A stretch of 64,000 nt of DNA. It comes from Telmatactis stephensoni. Lineage: Eukaryota; Cnidaria; Anthozoa; Actiniaria; Isophelliidae. The stretch covers positions 351,035 through 415,034 of the forward strand of contig JALIZF010001563.1 in assembly GCA_029948255.1 (NCBI GenBank), in the 5' to 3' direction. The notes under the pieces are model-generated. The model ran no database searches. It was not told the origin of the DNA and was given only the letters and a program-made list of their open reading frames with translations. How positions within the stretch are numbered: position 1 is the stretch's first letter; every line of letters starts with the position of its first letter. Made by a program: the position numbers and the translations under genes. Positions 56,401 through 64,000 of the stretch are shown piece after piece.

Positions 56401-57843
56401 GGACGTTAAGGCGCAATTGCTGGGTTTCATATGACGTCATTTTCAGTCTTGTTGGAATTTTCATCAGTATTCAATAGAATATTATCTGGATGAGAGCACT
56501 TGGTGGTCAAACATTGACTACCATTTGAAGCAGATAATGAGATTTAACAGCTATTTGAAACCAATTACATGGTGCAGTGTTTTCTGCAACTTTTCTCGCA
56601 ATGGCGTTGCAAAACAAGTTGTACGAATCATTGCGCAACAACGAAAGACGTTACTACAATTGTTTTCTTGCCATGATTTTGAGCGATGCAGGATATGTTA
56701 CACGCTACAATGGTTCCTGGAACTTATTTCGCAACGCCACTGCGAGAGCAGTTGCAGAAAACAAAAACAAAACAAAACAAAAAACAAAAACAAACAACAA
56801 CAAAAATGCACCATGTAAGTGCGCCCTTATTGAACATTATGTCCATAAACATGTATTCATTGTGATTTATTTTGCCATAGCATCAAGACACCACAGATAA
56901 CCCAGTCATACAAAGGTCATACAAGAACAAGTAGTTCTGGCAGTAGTGTTGTAGATGGTTTGGCGCGAGGCATGATGGGAGGTACGACGGCGCTGGTCGA
57001 AAGATTGCAGGCTCAAGTCAAACAAAAAGATGGAGAAATTGAACTATTGCAGGTCAGACTAAAAGTTCAATTTGTGGAGTTTTCCTGACTGTCGTCTTAT
57101 GTGAATATCTTTTTTTATTCAACAGGATGATGTGACGTCACTGCGACAATCGCGTGATTCCGTCATGGAGGAAATGACGTCACTCACTACCAAGCTCGAA
57201 GAAATGGAAAAGAGCCACGAAAATTTGAAAGACATCAAAGAAAAATACGACGTAATGCTAAACTTCTAAAGAAACTTTAATGTTATTGGCTATTTTATGT
57301 ACGTTTTTTTGCTGCTTATAGGTATTACAGCAGCGATATAATGCAGTCTTACAGATGTATGGCGAGAAAGAAGAAGAAGCAGAGGAATTGAGAATGGACT
57401 TGCAAGATGTAAAAAACATGTACAAACAACAGGTGAGCAATAATCATAGCAATATTGCCATGCTTCCCTTCTTGTCTAACTTTCTTGCTCCTTGCTGTCC
57501 TGCTTCATTATGTATTAAGACTCTCTTCATTCTTACACTTCTTTTACTCTCTTTCTTTCTATTTTTTAACTTCTTTTTCCTTCTTATTTCTTTCTACTTT
57601 AATTTCTTCGTCCTTTCATAGTTTACTTTCATCCTCTTCCCATTTTCTGTTGTAGCTCTCTCCCCTTCTTTTTCTCTTTCTCTTCATCTTTGTTTTATTT
57701 CCTTTCTGACTTGGCAGTTATGACATGAATGCAGAAACAGCATTTTAGCCTCATATAAAAACAGCTCTATCTAGTCCTATTTGCTCTAATGTTGCCTTTT
57801 TTGTCTTTTACAGCTTGAGCAACTTTTTGGATCTGCAAGATGA
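41472..57843 (+). CDS. TMF1: TATA element modulatory factor 1 (golgin TMF/ARA160)
   Basis: 21 exons: 41472-41613, 42853-44243, 45623-45726, 46828-46945, 47443-47498, 47857-47933, 48558-48654, 48776-48861, 49573-49634, 50380-50444, 52641-52692, 53876-54073, 55086-55140, 55414-55515, 55662-55929, 56127-56210, 56303-56389, 56897-57052, 57126-57251, 57322-57432, 57814-57843. About 1154 residues (human 1093). The N-terminus MSWFDAASF and AQKSIDKVLDIE is the family signature, used in vertebrates for vesicle capture. Exon 2 is a large acidic, Ser-rich linker with SGEDFWSSFLG. From exon 3 on the protein is coiled coil: KEKE-type heptads, TEMKAKEEL, TRPLLRQIENLQ, and the C-terminal MYGEKEEEAEELRMDL, the Rab6-binding TMF domain. 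It acts at the Golgi as a tether. Two apparent extra bases in exon 15 (near 55688 and 55783) break the frame; every other junction is in phase. Confidence 0.95.
42180..42315. mobile_element. foldback element in TMF1 intron 1
   Basis: GTGCAGCTTTAGA.CA and GGGATTGATCAGAACAC on the left face GTGTTCTGATCAATCCC and TCTAAATCTGCAC on the right; the middle pairs AGAGAAGTGTTAAGAGAAGC with GCTTCTC.ACGCTTCTCT. Nearly perfect hairpin. Confidence 0.8.
44250..45317. other. TMF1 intron 2, repeat-derived
   Basis: About 44520-44760 contains repeated TTGCA.GACAAGTTG, GTTGCA and CAACTTG motifs in both orientations, so it is a degenerate foldback-type repeat; the open frames there are by-products. The rest of the intron shows nothing named before the MITE at 45318. 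Confidence 0.4.
45318..45536. mobile_element. foldback MITE family 3, copy 2
   Basis: Shares TTACAGCCAAAA, GCATCGCGACCAGCAAAT, GAGCCGTCAATCA, GGGGCGGAG and the ending ACTGTAAA with the copy at 18585-18816. A run of about 22 T replaces part of the left arm. Lies in TMF1 intron 2, ending 86 bases before exon 3. Confidence 0.75.
45885..46145 (+). mobile_element. tRNA-derived SINE family B
   Basis: The head has TGGCTCAGTTGGTTGAGCG (A box) and GGGGTTCAATTCCC (B box), an unmistakable tRNA-like promoter, followed by a body with GAGGAGAAGGTGCTGCC, GGACGTTAAACCGTAGGCC and GCTGGCCTGCGGG. The first 16 bases (AACCGCCGCCCGGTTG) are present twice in a row at the 5' edge. It is in TMF1 intron 3, sense orientation. 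It is not a tRNA gene. Confidence 0.85.
46296..46438. mobile_element. MITE family 4, copy 1
   Basis: Matches the cleaner copy at 50855-51007: TGAGTGTGAAAGG, TCTATAAAAACATT, GTAACT.TGCCGTGAC, CAGTCATACGAAATTGACTCTA. The left end is degraded. In TMF1 intron 3. Confidence 0.65.
47519..47690 (+). repeat. minisatellite, TTGATTGATTTCATG-like unit
   Basis: About ten degenerate copies of TTGATTGATTTCATG/TTGATTTTATG with a period of 17-21 bases, 20 bases after the exon 5 donor of TMF1. Confidence 0.8.
48119..48331. mobile_element. foldback MITE in TMF1 intron 6
   Basis: TAGTCCCCTTCACAGTTC at the left end faces GAACTGTGAAGGGGACTA at the right end, and the match goes on through CTTGAAAGGTAGCCATGC and GACGAACAGTGAG for about 75 bases per arm. 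Very clean, so relatively young. Confidence 0.85.
48367..48498. mobile_element. foldback MITE in TMF1 intron 6
   Basis: TTAGCCTCCTCCGCAGGCAAC faces GTTGCCTGCGGAGGAGGCTA; inward TTTTGGGCTTCCTGTG faces CACAGGAGGCCCAGCGAAA. About 130 bases. It begins 35 bases after the previous MITE. Confidence 0.85.
49650..49745. mobile_element. small foldback in TMF1 intron 9
   Basis: TACTTGTGTATAAGCCACA at the left faces TGTGGCTTATATACAAGTA at the right, with CCAAATTTGG at the centre. Confidence 0.7.
50038..50236. mobile_element. foldback MITE in TMF1 intron 9
   Basis: GGGGTTGTTTACATG.CACTAG faces CTAGTGCCATGTAAACACCCCC; inside, GGATGATTC blocks and TACATTTATTGCATTCTGTTT pair as well. About 200 bases. Confidence 0.8.
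50568..50835. mobile_element. foldback MITE in TMF1 intron 10
   Basis: GGAAACCCATCCAAGCAT and GAGAGCTGAA on the left face TTCAGCTCTCAATGCTTG and TATGGGCTTCC on the right. Inner arms pair TAGCGATTTCAAG with CTTGAAATCGCTA. Confidence 0.8.
50855..51007. mobile_element. MITE family 4, copy 2
   Basis: TAGAGCAGATTTCGTACGAG and GTGTGAAACGG on the left face CCGTTTTCACAGTCATACG and AAATTTACTCTA on the right. The best-preserved copy of the family; it starts 20 bases after the previous foldback. Confidence 0.8.
51480..52080. other. A-rich / T-rich bounded segment with tRNA-like boxes
   Basis: An A-rich run (51480-51560) and a T-rich run (51958-52080) face each other. Just inside are GGCTCGAACC (51572, an inverted B box) and GGTTCGAGGC (51932, a B box) with TGGCGTAGTTTGA (A-box-like) before it. 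It may be two tRNA-derived SINEs inserted head to head. The match to tRNA is weak. Confidence 0.35.
52325..52575. mobile_element. MITE family 5, copy 1
   Basis: CGCGAACAAAATAAGAACAG, CTCAGAA and adjacent blocks are the reverse complement of GTTCTTATTTTGTTTGCGTC and TTCTGAGCT near 53100-53130. Repeated GAC(T/G)TAGA, AAGACGCGAAC and TCTTAGTTTTGC(T)TT features suggest an imperfect foldback. TMF1 intron 10, ending about 65 bases before exon 11. Confidence 0.5.
52795..53210. mobile_element. MITE family 5, copy 2, split by family 2 element
   Basis: The outer parts (52795-52877 and 53047-53210) carry the AAGACGCGTCTTA, GTTCTTATTTTG and TAATATAAGACGCATCTTA motifs of this family; the family 2 foldback at 52878-53046 sits within it. 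TMF1 intron 11. Confidence 0.55.
52878..53046. mobile_element. short foldback element family 2, copy 2
   Basis: Inverted relative to the copy at 9829-9996: CAGGGACGGATCCAGGGG..GATGACGTCATC..CTGGATCCGCCCTTG. 169 bases, nested in a family 5 element. Confidence 0.8.
53188..53607. repeat. tandemly duplicated MITE family 4/5 segment
   Basis: TAATATAAGACGCATCTTAC followed by TCTTCATTATTAC, ATCATGCCTGCCA and TGTATAGTAATGCGAC occurs twice (from about 53188 and from about 53321). Each is followed by the left arm of MITE family 4 (GTATGA(G/A)TGTGAAACGTT). The second runs on to a full right arm (ends 53530), with one more right-arm copy at 53531-53607. Confidence 0.7.
54092..54802 (+). repeat. tandem palindromic repeat array in TMF1 intron 12
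   Basis: A unit of about 300 bases occurs twice (54092-54393 and 54399-54693) plus a partial third to 54802. Each has an inner hairpin (ATGTCTCTGTACTG.GATATAA against TTATATCACAGTACAGAGACAT, with TGTAGAGCA/TGCTCTACA) and a second half with GAGCCATGTCTCTGTCCTC and AATCAGCGCGCGCGTTATA. A decayed copy lies at 31465-32045. Confidence 0.8.
55200..55360 (+). repeat. pyrimidine-rich low-complexity tract
   Basis: T/C-rich intron 13 sequence with a duplicated CTTTCTTTTGTATCCTTTC. A similar T-rich tract is at 57490-57720 in intron 20. No gene. Confidence 0.7.
56577..56765. mobile_element. foldback MITE in TMF1 intron 17
   Basis: TTTTCTGCAACTTTTCTCGC and AATGGCGTTGC on the left face GCAACGCCACTGCGAGAGC and AGTTGCAGAAAA on the right. 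An A-rich CAAAA tract follows to 56808. Confidence 0.75.
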
Positions 57844-58519
57844 CGTCACAAACAAGACATCTTTAAACAATTCATTTGCCAAAACGAGATTCATTTGACT
57901 TACACAAAAACATTTCTAACGGTCGATATCCTTATGGGGGGAGATTTAAGCACTGGGAACTCCAAAATAAGCTTTGTTCTTATAATTTCGGTGGTTTGTT
58001 ACTGTGTTGCGCTCCGTATCGTGGTCACTCAGATTTAGTTATGCCAAAGTTTTTTGACAACTTTATCACCAATATGACGCCTTCGATTCCGTCTTTAACG
58101 ACCATTAACACAAAGAAACATGTCAAAAGCTTCTCAAAAATTTTATCCTAGTGGCAACAGTTTGGCAGGAAACACAGTCAAGATTCTAAAGCAGATTGCA
58201 ATCATTGAATCACAACTCTTTTTATGTACTGAAAGGATGGTGACTTGTTTGAGGTTCCGCGATAATTTTATATTGCTGCAGAAAGCAATCTTAGTGGTTT
58301 TACCTTTGGTAAATTTCATTTGCAGTTTTTTTTTTAAAAAGGACAACAAATACTGAAATACAAATCGATATGTTACAGCAAAGAGATAATATTGTGGTTA
58401 ACCTGCAGATATAGAAATTATGAAGTCAACAAAATTCAATAAAAACATACGACAAAAATTATACCAGCTGTTGGACATTATACGAAAGTGAACTTTCGAA
58501 TGATATTATATATTGATTA
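57844..58519 (+). other. TMF1 3' UTR (inferred) and boundary with satellite
   Basis: Non-coding after the TMF1 stop. A canonical AATAAA at 58438-58443 is the likely polyadenylation signal, giving a 3' UTR of about 610 bases. The open frame 57876-58151 inside it is probably chance. The satellite begins about 75 bases further on. Confidence 0.5.
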
Positions 58520-61500
58520 TTATATAATCAATTGAAAATCGTTATTTTGGGCCATTTTTGCGTAATTTACGTGAGCTATAGCCCATTGAAAATCGTCATT
58601 TTGGGCCATTTTTGCGCAATTTGCATGGGCTATAGTCCTTTGAAAATCGTCATTTTGGGCCATTTTTACGCATTTTTGATGGGCTATAGCCTTTGCATTT
58701 TGTCGATTTTGGGCCATTTTTGCGCATTTTCAATGGGCTATAGTCCATTAAAAATCGTCATTTTGGGCCATTTTTGCGCATTTTGCATGGGCTATAGTCC
58801 ATTGAAAATGGTCATTTTGGGCAATTTTTGCGCATTTTCCATGGGCTATAGTCCATTGAAAATCGTCATTTTGGACCATTTTTACGCATTTTTGATGGGC
58901 TATAGCCTTTGCATTTTGTCGATTTTGGGCCATTTTTGCGCATTTTGCATGGGCTATAGTCCATTGAAACTCGTCATTTTGGGCCATTTTTACGCATTTT
59001 TGATGGGCTATAGCCTTTGCATTTTGTCGATTTTGGGCCATTTTTGCGCATTTTCAATGGGCTATAGTCCATTGAAAATCGTCATTTTGGGCCATTTTTG
59101 CGCATTTTGCATGGGCTATAGTCCATTGAAAATGGTCATTTTGGGCCATTTTTACGCATTTTTGATGGGCTATAGCCTTTGCATTTTGTCGTTTCTCGGC
59201 CATTTTTGCGCATTTTTGATGGGCTATAGCCTTTGCATTTTGTTGATTTTGGGCCATTTTTGCGCATTTTCCATGGGCTATAGTCCATTGAAAATCGTGA
59301 TTTGGGGCCATTTTTACGCATTTTTGATGGGCTATAGCCTTTGCATTTTGTCGTTTTTCGGCCATTTTTGCGCATTTTTGATGGGCTATAGCCTTTGCAT
59401 TTTGTCGATTTTGGGCCATTTTTGCGCATTTTGCATGGGCTATAGTCCATTGAAACTCGTCATTTTGGGCCATTTTTACGCATTTTTGATGGGCTATAGC
59501 CTTTGCATTTTGTCTATTTTGGGCCATTTTGCGCATTTTCAATGGGCTATAGTCCATTGAAAATCGTCATTTTGCGCCAATTTTGCGCATTTTGCATGGG
59601 CTATAGTCCATTGAAAATCGTCATTTTGGACCATTTTTAGGCATTTTTGATGGGCTATAGCCTTTGCATTTTGTCGATTTTGGGCCATTTTTGCGCATTT
59701 TCCATGGGCTATAGTCCATTGAAACTCGTCATTTTGGGCCATTTTTGATGGGCTATAGCCTTTGCATTTTGTCGATTTTGGGCCATTCTTGCGCATTATG
59801 CATGGGCTATAGTCCATTGAAAATGGTCATTTTGGGCCATTTTTACGCATTTTTGATGGGCTATAGCCTTTGCATTTTGTCGATTTTCGGCCATTTTTAC
59901 GCATTTTTGATGGGACATAGCCTTTGCATTTTGTCGATTTTGGGCCATTTTTGCGCATTTTGCATGGGCTATAGTCCATTGAAACTCGTCATTTTGGGCC
60001 ATTTTTACGCATTTTTGATGGGCTATAGCTTTTGCATTTTGTCGATTTTGGGCCATTTTTGCGCATTTTCAATGGGCTATAGTCCATTGAAAATCGTCAT
60101 TTTGGGCAATTTTTGCGCATTTTGCATGGGCTATAGTCCATTGAAAATCGTCATTTTGGACCATTTTTACGCATTTTTGATGGGCTATAGCCTTTGCATT
60201 TTGTCGATTTTCGGCCATTCTTGCGCATTATGCATGGGCTATAGTCCATTGAAAATGGTCATTTTGGGCCATTTTTACGCATTTTTGATGGGCTATAGCC
60301 TTTGCATTTTGTCGTTTTTCGGCCATTTTTGCGCATTTTTGATGGGCTATAGCCTTTGCATTTTGTCGATTTTGGGCCATTTTTGCGCATTTTCCATGGG
60401 CTATAGTCCATTGAAACTCGTCATTTTGGGCCATTTTTACGCATTTTTGATGGGCTATAGCCTTTGCATTTTGTCTATTTTGGGCCATTTTGCGCATTTT
60501 GCATGGGCTATAGTCCATTGAAAATCGTGATTTGGGGCCATTTTTACGCATTTTTGATTGGCTATAGCCTTTGCATTTTGTCGTTTTTCGGCCATTTTTA
60601 CGCATTTTTGATGGGCTATAGCCTTTGCATTTTGTCGATTTTGGGCCATTTTTGCGCATTTTGCATGGGCTATAGTCCATTGAAAATCGTGATTTGGGGC
60701 CATTTTTACGCATTTTTGATTGGCAATAACCTTTGCATTTTGTCGTTTTTCGGCCATTTTTGCGCATTTTTGATGGGCTATAGCCTTTGCATTTTGTCGA
60801 TTTTGGGCCATTTTTGCGCATTTTGCATGGGCTATAGTCCATTGAAAATGGTCATTTTTGGCCATTTTTACGCATTTTTGATGAGCTATAGCCTTTGCAT
60901 TTTGTCGATTTTCGGCCATTTTTATGCATTTTTGATGGGCTATAGCCTTTGCATTTTGTCGATTTTGGGCCATTTTTGCGCATTTTGCATGGGCTATAGT
61001 CCATTGAAAATCGTCATTTTGGGCCATTTTTACGCATTTTTGATGGGCTATAGCCTTTGCATTTTGTCCATTTTGGGCCATTTTTACGCATTTTTGATGG
61101 GACAGCCTTTGCATTTTGTCGATTTTGGGCCATTTTTGCGCATTTTGCATGGGCTATAGTCCATTGAAACTCGTCATTTTGGGCCATTTTTACGCATTTT
61201 TGATAGGCTATAGCCTTTGCATTTTGTCGATTTTGGGCCATTTTTGCGCATTTTCAATGGGCTATAGTCCATTGAAAATCGTCATTTTGGGCAATTTTTG
61301 CGCATTTTGCATGGGCTATAGTCCATTGAAAATCGTCATTTTGGGCCATTTTTACGCATTTTTGATGGGCTATAGCCTTTGCATTTTGTCGTTTTTCGGC
61401 CATTTTTGCGCATTTTTGATGGGCTATAGCCTTTGCATTTTGTCGATTTTCGGCCATTTTTACGCATTTTTGATGGGCTATAGCCTTTGCATTTTGTCGA

Positions 61501-62859
61501 TTTTCGGCCATTTTTACGCATTTTTGATGGGCTATAGCCTTTGTATTTTGTCGATTTTGGGCCATTTTTGCGCATTTTGCATGGGCTATAGTCCATTGAA
61601 AATGGTCATTTTGGGCCATTATTATGCATTTTTGATGGGCTATAGCCTTTGCATTTTGTCGATTTTGGGCCATTTTTGCGCATTATGCATGGGCTATAGT
61701 CCATTGAAACTCGTCATTTTGGGCCATTTTTACGCATTTTTGATGGGCTATAGCCTTTGCATTTTGTCGATTTTGGGCCATTTTTGCGCATTTTGCATGG
61801 GCTATAGTCCATTGAAAATCGTCATTTTGGGCCATTTTTACGCATTTTTGATGGGCTATAGCCTTTGCATTTTGTCCATTTTGGGCCATTTTTACGCATT
61901 TTTGATGGGCTATAGCCTTTGCATTTTGTCGATTTTGGGCCATTTTTGCGCATTATGCATGGGCTATAGTCCATTGAAAATGGTCATTTTGGGCCATTTT
62001 TACGCATTTTTGATGGGCTATAGCCTTTGCATTTTGTCGATTTTCGGCCATTTTTACGCATTTTTGATGGGACATAGCCTTTGCATTTTGTCGATTTTGG
62101 GCCATTTTTGCGCATTTTGCATGGGCTATAGTCCATTGAAACTCGTCATTTTGGGCCATTTTTACGCATTTTTGATGGGCTATAGCCTTTGCATTTTGTC
62201 GTTTTTCGGCCATTTTTGCGCATTTTTGATGGGCTATAGCCTTTGCATTTTGTCGATTTTCGGCCATTTTTACGCATTTTTGATGGGCTATAGCCTTTGC
62301 ATTTTGTCGATTTTGGGCCATTTTTGCGCATTTTGCATGGGCTATAGTCCATTGAAACTCGTCATTTTGGGCCATTTTTACGCATTTTTGATGGGCTATA
62401 GCCTTTGCATTTTGTCGATTTTGGGCCATTTTTGCGCATTTTCAATGGGCTATAGTCCATTGAAAATCGTCATTTTGGGCAATTTTTGCGCATTTTGCAT
62501 GGGCTATAGTCCATTGAAAATCGTCATTTTGGACCATTTTTACGCATTTTTGATGGGCTATAGCCTTTGCATTTTGTCGATTTTCGGCCATTTTAACGCA
62601 TTTTTGATGGGCTATAGCCTTTGCATTTTGTCGATTTTGGGCCATTTTTGCGCATTTTGCATGGGCTATAGTCCATTGAAACTCGTCATTTTCGGCCATT
62701 TTTACGCATTTTTGATGGGACATAGCCTTTGCATTTTGTCGATTTTGGGCCATTTTTGCGCATTTTGCATGGGCTATTTTTACGCATTTTTGATGGGCTA
62801 TAGCCTTTGCATTTTGTCGTTTTTCGGCCATTTTTGCGCATTTTTGATGGGCTATAGCC
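58520..62859. repeat. 54-base satellite array, about 80 units
   Basis: The monomer is 54 bases, read from GGCCATTTTT. Two types alternate irregularly. Type Y has GCGCATTTTGCATGGGC then TATAGTCCATTGAAAATCG and TCATTTTG; type X has ACGCATTTTTGATGGGC then TATAGCCTTTGCATTTTG and TCGATTTTG. Hybrids occur (GCGCATTTTTGATGGGC). Because 54 is 18 codons and the units lack stops in several frames, long frames run through on both strands (plus: 18-residue repeats with GHFCAFCMGYSPLK or GHFYAFLMGYSLC; minus: QKCVKMAQN-type). These are not genes: the residue changes follow the DNA monomer types and indels break the frame near 59530 and 61110. The array continues at 63870-64000. Confidence 0.93.
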
Positions 62860-63870
62860 CAAACATCCTGGCTTGCTCAGCCAGGATGTTTGCTGACGAC
62901 ACAAATATCAGTGTGCATAGTCAAGACATTCCTGGTCTGGAGCCTCTGCTCAACAAGGAATTGGAAAATATCGAAAAATGGTTAGTTAGCAATAGATTGA
63001 GTCTCAACGTTGCAAAAACTGAATTTATGATTATGGGATCGAGACAGAAATTTACTGCTCATGATGATTACCCCCTAAAGGTAATGATCAACAATTACGA
63101 AATAGAAAAAGTTGAACATGCGAAGTCACTTGGCGTGACGATTGATAAAAACCTCAACTGGTCGGTCCACGTTAACAACATTATCAAAAAGGTTTCTTCT
63201 TGTATAGGTGCCTTGAAACGTGTTCGACCGTTTATATCAATCGACACAGCTATACTTATATACAAATCGCTAATTCTGCCTCACTTCGACTATTGTAGTA
63301 CGGTATGGAGTGGATTAGGCCAAGAATTAAGTGACAAGCTGCAAAAACTTCAGAATCGCGCAGCCAGAGTAATCACAAAGACTGGCTATGAGGCACGATC
63401 TAGCGACTTACTAAGTGAACTGGGTTGGGACAAGCTTGCTACTCGTCGGGAAAAACAAAAGGCGACTTTAATGTTTAAAACGATGAGCAAACTTGTTCCT
63501 GATAATATACAGAATCTCTTTGAAAAGAAAAAAACCCAGCACAACTTACGAAATCAGGAAAGCGCACTTGTGCTGCAGAAGCCACGTACGGAGTATTTAA
63601 AAAAATGCTTTAGTTACAGTGGTGCTAAATTGTGGAACGGTCTTTCTTCTTCCTTAAAAAAAGCAAAAACCGTTTCCCAATTTAAGAAAAACATTGAAAA
63701 CGAGTTTGATTAACTCCCACGGCCTACATGTAAAACAGTAACTAAAGCATATATATATTTTATATTTGTAAATAAATAATAGTTTTAGCATTTGTAAATA
63801 ATATATTTTAGCTTATTGACTGAATTGTAAAATACCGTGATTAAATAAAATTTCCATTCCATTCCATTCC
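62860..63870 (+). mobile_element. 5'-truncated LINE (L2/CR1/Jockey-like) inserted in the satellite
   Basis: From about 62860 the satellite is replaced by coding sequence of a non-LTR retrotransposon: ARMFADDTN (catalytic F/YADD box of reverse transcriptase), KTEFMIMGS, VKSLGVTID-type (AKSLGVTIDKNLNW), HFDYCSTVW, KLQNRAARVI and a C-terminal SYSGAKLWNGL, ending at the stop at 63711-63713. Most of the RT and any ORF1 or endonuclease are missing, so it cannot move by itself. A 3' UTR of about 140 bases ends in (ATTCC)n at 63850-63878, where the satellite resumes. Short tandem 3' tails are typical of the L2/CR1 group. Clade assignment is tentative. Confidence 0.85.
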
Positions 63871-63878
63871 ATTCCATT

Positions 63879-64000
63879 GAAACTCGTCATTTTGGGCCAT
63901 TTTTACGCATTTTTGATGGGCTATAGTCCATTGAAAATCGTCATTTTGGGCAATTTTTGCGCATTTTGAATGGGCTATAGTCCATTTAAAATCGTCATTT
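63879..64000. repeat. satellite array, continuation to right edge
   Basis: 54-base units resume after the LINE tail with CATTGAAACTCGTCATTTTG and run off the window. The second unit joins a GATGGGC half to a TATAGTCCATTG half, a hybrid that is rare in the left part of the array. Confidence 0.9.

Noticed and set aside
56881..56896. Start of TMF1 exon 18 at the CATAG acceptor (56881)
   Set aside because: That choice puts a stop in frame; the ACCACAG acceptor at 56896 keeps the frame and leads into the conserved coiled coil.
57876..58151. ORF in the TMF1 3' UTR as a separate gene
   Set aside because: Lies between the TMF1 stop and its polyadenylation signal, without motif or splice sites.
58520..62859. 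Regular repeat array as a CRISPR-like array
   Set aside because: Units are contiguous with no unique spacers, and the context is an animal nuclear genome.
62860..62892. 14-base hairpin at the LINE 5' edge as a sign of twin priming
   Set aside because: The reading frame through the hairpin (PN.LACS.ARMFADD) looks like normal reverse transcriptase sequence just before the active-site box, so the hairpin is probably native to the element.
58532..63713. Very long open frames (342, 258, 231 and 865 codons on plus, several on minus) as genes for a repeat protein
   Set aside because: They follow directly from a 54-base satellite with no stops; both strands are open, indels shift the frame between segments, and the longest one fuses with an unrelated LINE fragment.

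Overview
The window looks like nuclear DNA of a cnidarian, most likely a hexacoral (stony coral or sea anemone). This is an inference. The sequence shows AT-rich, intron-rich animal genes (a FOXK forkhead factor, mitochondrial ribosomal protein S24, the golgin TMF1), a local family of rhodopsin-type receptors with non-standard motifs, tRNA-derived SINEs, very many short foldback (MITE-like) elements and one truncated LINE. No organism name can be read from the sequence.

Layout. 1-3660: one probable exon of an astacin metalloprotease (minus strand) among repeats. 3660-18333: a cluster of related class A GPCR genes. Two are intact (11250-12248 minus, 17230-18333 plus), two carry frameshifts (4668-5662 and 13382-14464 plus), and three or more are only tail or flank relics. 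The cluster grew by duplication of whole units including about 300 bases upstream, then collected SINEs and foldbacks, among them a 698-base palindrome at 14914-15611. 18334-27312: a repeat-rich stretch holding a tandem pair of unrecognised two-exon genes (128 residues each, minus strand) whose second exons are almost identical. 27313-33753: FOXK, six exons, FHA plus forkhead. 36761-37087: an orphan small membrane-protein ORF. 38289-41181: MRPS24 on minus, three exons. 41472-57843: TMF1 on plus, 21 exons. MRPS24 and TMF1 are head to head, 290 bases apart, on a shared promoter with two mirror-image YY1-like motifs. 58520 to the right edge: a 54-base satellite array of about 80 units, interrupted at about 62860-63870 by the 3' end of an L2/CR1-like LINE.

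The housekeeping genes do not form a pathway. FOXK acts in nuclear transcription, MRPS24 in mitochondrial translation and TMF1 in Golgi vesicle tethering. The accessory left half is where local birth and death of genes is visible. Exon boundaries of FOXK, MRPS24, TMF1 and the small gene pair were placed by hand from GT/AG sites, and every reading frame closes (TMF1 only if two extra bases in exon 15 are discounted). Long open frames in the satellite, on both strands, are a consequence of the 54-base period and not genes.
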